From: an uncultured Selenomonadales bacterium
GTDB lineage: Bacteria > Bacillota > Negativicutes > Selenomonadales > Selenomonadaceae
Direction of reading: 5' to 3'
DNA length: 12,267 nucleotides
Assembly (NCBI GenBank): GCA_937915725.1
Contig: CALGGV010000270.1
Coordinates: 1-12,267 of the forward strand
A program made the translations under genes and the position numbers. Of this stretch, positions 8,449 through 12,267 are shown piece by piece. Position 1 is the stretch's first letter, and each line of letters starts with the position of its first letter. The notes under the pieces were generated by a model that saw only the letters and a list, made by a program, of their open reading frames with translations, ran no database searches and was not told the origin of the DNA.

Positions 8449-9408
8449 TCAGCTGCTCCTTAACCATTGGCTTAACTTATAAAAAACTTTTGAAATAGGC
8501 GGACGGCGGTCAATGATAATTGAACCTTTGCAAAAACTTCCGGCTGAAATTTTTTTGTGTTCGCCAACAAAAGAAGTCCACAGGTAGCCGCTTTCAGAAT
8601 TTTCATCTTTGACTAAATCAAATTTGACTTCCATAACGGCATTATTGGAATTAGCCATAATCATTTGAGCAAGTTGAGGGTTGCCGATTTCGTTTTCAAC
8701 GGCTTGCAAAGATACGGGATATTCTGAAACACTGCGGACGACGCCAATTAAACTTCCTGCAAGTGAAATATCAACGCCGTTTGGTGCAAGTTGAATAGTT
8801 TGCCCGACTTCAACGCGCTTACCTTTATCAAGCGGAATATAAAAAACGCCGGTTAAATCTTCGCGCCCTTCAGTTAAACGTACCGAACAAATAGGAGTAC
8901 CGGCGGGGACAAATTGCCCAACGCGCACAAAAATTTTATCAACAACGCCGTTGTAAACGCTGTGAATTTCTTTAGCCAAAACGCCTTGATATTCTTTTGT
9001 ATCGGAACGATAAACGCGCTCCATAGTGTCATCTTTGTTGGAAGAAAGTTCTGCACTGTGTTTGGTAACAGTTTCATCTGCAACAAGTTCGGGAAGTTCA
9101 ACGCGGGCAATAAGTTCATCTTCTGAAATGTGACTGCCGGAATGTACGGCAATTTCTTTAATTCTGCCACTTTGCGTGTGAGTAACATTGACAACGCCCG
9201 CCGCGTCCATAATCAAGCCGACGCCTTCAGCCTTTTCAGTGAATGAGCCGAAAATAGACCAAAGAATTATTGAAAATAAAAGTAACGCCACTGCAGCAAG
9301 TGCCATCCACGTTAGCGGAGTGGTTATTGGCAGTAGCGTATCAAGTTTTTCGGGGGAACGTAATTTATCAAGAGCCGCACGACTAAAAATTTTACTGCCG
9401 TCTTCCAA
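8449..9408 (-). CDS. NHLM-type HlyD family secretion protein
   Basis: Membrane-fusion protein of 319 residues that would link the two ABC proteins to the outside or to an outer-membrane partner. It has a cytosolic N-terminus (1-32), one transmembrane helix (about 33-54) and a periplasmic/extracellular part. The two halves of a lipoyl-like barrel-sandwich domain lie at about 76-105 (GRIKEIAVHSGSHISEDELI) and 148-178 (VYNGVVDKIFVRVGQFVPAG). The segment between them is only about 40 residues instead of a long coiled-coil hairpin, as in the short NHLM HlyD family (TIGR03794, from memory). Beta-domain sequence follows to the C-terminus. The start is TTG at 9408, supported by GAGGAGG 8 bases upstream. 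This codon directly follows the TAA of the upstream adaptor in the same reading frame. Its stop is 3 bases before ABC1. Position and family both point to co-function with the ABC pair. Confidence 0.92.
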   Translation of the reverse strand: MEDGSKIFSRAALDKLRSPEKLDTLLPITTPLTWMALAAVALLLFSIILWSIFGSFTEKAEGVGLIMDAAGVVNVTHTQSGRIKEIAVHSGSHISEDELIARVELPELVADETVTKHSAELSSNKDDTMERVYRSDTKEYQGVLAKEIHSVYNGVVDKIFVRVGQFVPAGTPICSVRLTEGREDLTGVFYIPLDKGKRVEVGQTIQLAPNGVDISLAGSLIGVVRSVSEYPVSLQAVENEIGNPQLAQMIMANSNNAVMEVKFDLVKDENSESGYLWTSFVGEHKKISAGSFCKGSIIIDRRPPISKVFYKLSQWLRSS

Positions 9409-9416
9409 TTAATTCG

Positions 9417-9423
9417 CCTCCTC
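9417..9423 (-). promoter_or_regulatory. Shine-Dalgarno fixing the TTG start of the HlyD gene
   Basis: GAGGAGG on the minus strand, encoded within the last codons (DEEAN) of the upstream adaptor, sits 8 bases before the TTG at 9408. The strength and spacing decide this start, since the preceding in-frame codon is a stop. Confidence 0.85.
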
Positions 9424-10308
9424 GTCAAGTGTAACTTCAACTTTCAAGCCTTCGCTAAGCCCTTCAGCCGACGAAGTTATAACAATATCGCCTTCATTTA
9501 AGCCGGAAACAACTTCAAGAAAATTTTTATCGCTGACGCCGGAAACAATTTCGCGCAGTTTCAAAGTACCGTCCTCAACAACGTAGACAAAATTATTTTT
9601 ATTGTCGAAAGTTGCATTGAGCGGGATAGTCAAGCAAGTTTTGCCAAGCGTAGAGCGAATTTCAGCATCTTCATAAAATCCCGGCTCCAAAAGACCAACT
9701 GTATTATCAAGTTCCCACGTCAATTTTCTAATTTCGGCGGCTTGAGTCATTGGCGGTGAAATATCAATTAGTTTTGCGTTAAAAGTTTGATTTGCCTTGT
9801 TGCCTGCGGAATAATTAGAGCCGTAAGCCTTAGAAAAAGATTCATCATTAAAACTGACTTCAACCGGCTGTCCGATTTTAAGGCGCGCAGTATCGTTAAA
9901 AAAATCCATATTGAAACGGAGAACATCAAAATTACCGATTAAAGCAACGGGGGTACCTGCGTTAATATAAGAGCCGACTTGCTTATAAAATCTTAAAATT
10001 TCGCCGTTAATTGGCGCGGTAATAACTTGGCGCGTTTGACGAATAGCAAGTTGGGCGCGTTTGGCGCGGTAATTTTCAAGTCTCGCTCGCGCAGATTCCA
10101 AATTAGCCTTAGCCTCGTCAAAATTTTGTCTGGAAATTGCGTCCAATGTAACAAGTTGAGCGTAGCGGTTATAAGTATTTTGGGCGTGAGTAAGAGCGGT
10201 TTCCGCCTCCAAAATTTCACTGTCAGCCTGATTAATTTGCAGTGGAATTTCTTCATTAAAAACTTCAGCAATAGAATCACCGGCGCGAACAAAATTATTT
10301 CTCTCCAC

Positions 10309-10316
10309 AAAAAAAA
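10309..10316 (-). repeat. T8 homopolymer at the adaptor frameshift
   Basis: Eight Ts on the coding strand (eight As on the plus strand). Reading AAT TTT TTT TGT leads to a stop six codons after the run begins. With seven Ts the frame reads TTT TTT GTG GAG and continues for about 300 codons. Confidence 0.85.
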
Positions 10317-10611
10317 TTATTAATTCTGCCGTCAATCAGCGCGGTAACGTCAACCATTTCATCAGAATAAAAATTTATAAAATCCACTTCAATAACCGGA
10401 TAAATATTGCGCGTGGTAACTTTTGCGCCGTGCAAGGGTAACCGCCTTTCACTCATTCTTTGAGTAATTTGATTTTCGCTTTCTGCGTTCAAATAAATTC
10501 CGTAACTTAAAAGACCGACAATCAGAATTACAATCAAGCCCATTCCCAAGTAAAAATTTCGTTTCAATTAAATCACCTTAAAAAATTTACTTCTTGAATA
10601 TCTATCAAATG

Positions 10612-10645
10612 AAAAGCCTTTCGACAATCGCCGAAGGGCTTTTTT
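10612..10645 (-). terminator. Terminator between the HAD gene and the export operon
   Basis: A 12-bp inverted repeat (10612-10623 with 10632-10643, 8-base loop) lies 20 bases after the HAD stop. On the minus strand the stem has one A-C mismatch and is followed by CTTTTCATTT. On the plus strand the same stem closes with a G-U pair and is followed by six Ts. It probably ends the HAD transcript and may also act on plus-strand transcripts. The export operon would then need its own promoter in the short gap before 10567; no convincing -35/-10 pair was seen there. Confidence 0.7.
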
Positions 10646-10664
10646 CTTTGTACTTAATCAAATT

Positions 10665-11735
10665 TTATTTTGCCAATTTAACATTATCGCCGTAAATTGT
10701 TTTAAAGTCGTTTTTCATTGAAATTGTATTCCAGCCGTTTTCTTTGGCAAGTTTTCTGCAACTTTCAGCCTTCGCAATATTTCCAAATTCTCGCTCTAAA
10801 TCGTCACAAATTACAAAAAACGCCGCACTTTTATATTTGTTGCCGGTAAGTGCATAGTTAAGCATAGAAGTATCACCGCTGGAATTTCCGAACGCCAAAA
10901 CAGGTTGCTTGCCTATTTCGTGTTCAATGGCAACAACTTTATTCATTTTTAAATTTTTCTGCGTAAGTTGCCCGCGTATCAGATAATCATCGTGGCGGTA
11001 AACGTAATTATCGGCGGAAATTTCGCCTTGATGCGCCGCAAATATTTTTGGATCTGTTCCAATAACATTATTGCTGGGAACGCCCAAAATTTTACTTATC
11101 AAAACGCGCATAGTCGGTCTGTCGCTGCCCGTGACAACATAAACCGTAAAATCATTCGCCTTCAGGTATTTTATAACTTCAACCATTGGCAAGTAAAAAG
11201 CCTCGCCCCATTTTAAATTTGTTAAACCTTCAACCGGCTTGTTCATAAAATTTTGCACGTATCTTTCATACTCGGCGGGCGTCATTCCGGCAAAAACTGA
11301 TTCTTGCGATTTTGCCTCGTCAACGTCAACATTTTTTGGAAATTTTTTTGTTACTCTGATACCTTCTTCAATTTTTTGGGCGTACTCTCTGTCGTAGTCT
11401 GAAGGAGTAAAATTTTCGTCATAAAGGGCGCGCTCCAAATAAAGCATCCATTCAAAATAATACGGCGCAGTTTCACAAATAAAAGTTCCGTCCATATCAA
11501 ATGTAGCAATTCTGTCTTCAACAGGAATAAAATTTTTACTGCGCTTATTGGTTACGTCGGTAACAAATTCAACCAATTTTTTATGGGCGGCTGAATTTTT
11601 GTTCCAAAATTTGAAGTCCTTAGCCTTTTTAACCTGAATAGCGGCAATTTGGTCGCGCGGCATTGCGTCAACTGCCGTAAAGGGTGCGCAAGCGATTAAA
11701 CCTGCAGTCAACGCCGCCAAAATCTTTTTCTTCAT
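10665..11735 (-). CDS. Exported HAD-superfamily phosphatase
   Basis: A 356-residue protein of the haloacid-dehalogenase superfamily, probably a phosphomonoesterase acting outside the cytoplasm. Motif I is FDMDGTF with nucleophile D80 and D82. Motif II is VVTGSDR (threonine 202). A lysine in the 259-266 segment would be motif III. Motif IV is AFGNSSGDTSM (D287). The pattern is closest to the phosphoserine-phosphatase-like branch, but the substrate cannot be told. The N-terminus MKKKILAALTAGLIACAPFT is a signal sequence. Two readings are possible: signal peptidase I cleavage after VDA (residue 24), or a lipoprotein with lipobox LIAC and Cys16. The ATG has AAGGAGG 6 bases upstream. It lies 52 bases after the histidine kinase gene on the same strand and is separated from the export operon by a terminator, so a role in export is not implied. 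Confidence 0.9.
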   Translation of the reverse strand: MKKKILAALTAGLIACAPFTAVDAMPRDQIAAIQVKKAKDFKFWNKNSAAHKKLVEFVTDVTNKRSKNFIPVEDRIATFDMDGTFICETAPYYFEWMLYLERALYDENFTPSDYDREYAQKIEEGIRVTKKFPKNVDVDEAKSQESVFAGMTPAEYERYVQNFMNKPVEGLTNLKWGEAFYLPMVEVIKYLKANDFTVYVVTGSDRPTMRVLISKILGVPSNNVIGTDPKIFAAHQGEISADNYVYRHDDYLIRGQLTQKNLKMNKVVAIEHEIGKQPVLAFGNSSGDTSMLNYALTGNKYKSAAFFVICDDLEREFGNIAKAESCRKLAKENGWNTISMKNDFKTIYGDNVKLAK

Positions 11736-11787
11736 ATGAATCCTCCTTAAGAATAATTTTTTTATATTGAAAATTTTTTTTGCAAAA

Positions 11788-12267
11788 TTATTTTTGTGTC
11801 AACGGTACAAAAATTTTTACAACAGTGCCGCCGCCTTCACGTTGTGAAATTGTTAAACTGCCGCCGCAAAATATTTCAAGCCGCTTTTTAATATTCTGCA
11901 ACGCGAATTTTTCTTTATTGTCGTCGAATTTAAGTCCAACGCCGTCATCTTCAACAATAATTTCACTGCCGCTTTTTGTTGCACGTGTCAAAATTAAAAT
12001 ATGTAACGGCTCGGCATCAGGATCAAGCCCGTGCTTAACCGAATTTTCTACAATCGGCTGTAATGTCAACGGCGGAATTTTAAAATTTACGTGCGGCGTG
12101 TCGTACTCAACAAATAAATTTTCTTCAAATTGCACTTGTTCAATAGATAAATATGCTTTTGCGTGCTCCAATTCTTCAGAAAATGAAATTGTTTCGCCGT
12201 AAGCAATAGCCGTAAAATTTTTTCTCAAATAATTTGTAAACTCCAAAGTAACTTTTTGCGCTTGTTC
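11788..12267 (-). CDS. LytS/YpdA-type sensor histidine kinase, C-terminal part (cut by window edge)
   Basis: The frame is open to the right edge, so only the last 159 residues are present. They hold the end of the His_kinase region (VTLEFTNYLRKNF... FSEELEHAKAYLSIEQVQFE), typical of the LytS/YpdA/YehU group, followed by the ATP-binding HATPase domain. This shows N-box LQPIVENSVKHGL, G1-box VEDDGVGL, the ALQNIKKRLEIF segment and a final GGGT motif. The phosphorylated histidine and any sensor domain lie beyond the window. Kinases of this group usually pair with a LytTR-type response regulator. None follows downstream here, so it would have to be upstream or elsewhere. The gene ends 52 bases before the HAD gene. 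Confidence 0.92.
   Translation of the reverse strand, partial: EQAQKVTLEFTNYLRKNFTAIAYGETISFSEELEHAKAYLSIEQVQFEENLFVEYDTPHVNFKIPPLTLQPIVENSVKHGLDPDAEPLHILILTRATKSGSEIIVEDDGVGLKFDDNKEKFALQNIKKRLEIFCGGSLTISQREGGGTVVKIFVPLTQK

Larger units (their letters stand above)
9409..10567 (-). pseudogene. RND/HlyD-type periplasmic adaptor subunit, split by a +1-base frameshift
   Basis: First gene of the export operon. Removing one T from a T8 run restores a single 385-residue adaptor. It has an N-terminal transmembrane anchor (about 7-27), a first barrel-sandwich half (about 70-102, VTALIDGRINNFFVERNNFV), an alpha-helical hairpin (about 112-178, EAETALTHAQ...ARLENYRAKR), a second half (about 180-212, VITAPINGEILRFYKQVGSY), then beta-barrel and membrane-proximal domains ending LSEGLKVEVTLDEEAN. 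As it stands, the first frame (10567-10295) stops after 90 residues. The rest (9409-10335) is open in the next frame, with only a TTG without a ribosome site as a possible start. The start TTG at 10567 has AAGGTG 6 bases upstream. The preserved downstream frame suggests a recent change, a sequencing error, or productive slippage. The family normally bridges an inner-membrane pump to an outer-membrane channel. Confidence 0.85.

Noticed and set aside
11797..11802. A TTGACA on the minus strand upstream of the HAD gene, considered as a -35 box
   Set aside because: It encodes the C-terminal Leu-Thr of the histidine kinase, and the nearest TATAAA is about 30 bases away instead of about 17.
11788..12246. 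Treating the histidine kinase fragment as a complete 152-residue gene starting at a TTG
   Set aside because: The frame is open to the window edge, the sequence upstream of that TTG is still family-like (AQKVTLEF), and a LytS-type kinase needs the phosphorylated histidine further upstream.

Overview
The window looks like chromosomal DNA of a low-GC Firmicute. The histidyl-tRNA synthetase is of the Firmicute type, Shine-Dalgarno sequences are strong (AGGAGG), and TTG starts are frequent. Two membrane-fusion (adaptor) proteins beside an ABC exporter, and a secreted HAD phosphatase, would suit a diderm Firmicute such as a member of the Negativicutes. That placement is an inference, not a firm identification.

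Layout. (1) 15-1268 (+): complete hisS, followed by an intrinsic terminator at about 1275-1308. (2) 1345-1850 (+): a frameshifted DUF6883-like gene whose remnant overlaps by 4 bases an intact 58-residue DUF4926-like gene. (3) 1851-3575: about 1.7 kb of AT-rich, stop-riddled sequence with remnants of at least one coiled-coil protein and other unidentified reading frames. It is best read as a decayed accessory region. (4) 10567 down to 3576 (-): a tightly packed four-gene export operon. In transcription order it holds an RND/HlyD-type periplasmic adaptor interrupted by a one-base frameshift in a run of eight Ts; an NHLM-type HlyD secretion protein; a C39 peptidase/permease/ATPase ABC transporter; and a second, 892-residue ABC transporter with a large non-peptidase N-terminal domain. 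(5) 11735-10665 (-): an exported HAD-superfamily phosphatase. (6) The right edge (-): the C-terminal part of a LytS/YpdA-type sensor histidine kinase, cut by the window end.

How it works together. The HlyD, ABC1 and ABC2 trio is the signature of the NHLM/NHLP export system, which secretes peptides carrying nitrile-hydratase-like or Nif11-like leaders. The C39 domain is expected to cut the leader at a double-glycine-type site during export. The extra adaptor could extend the conduit across a periplasm. No precursor peptide and no modification enzyme can be seen in the window, so the cargo is either outside it, elsewhere in the genome, or lost with the decayed region downstream. The most interesting single signal is the homopolymer frameshift in the first gene of the operon: it could be a mutation, an assembly error, or a slippage-controlled switch.
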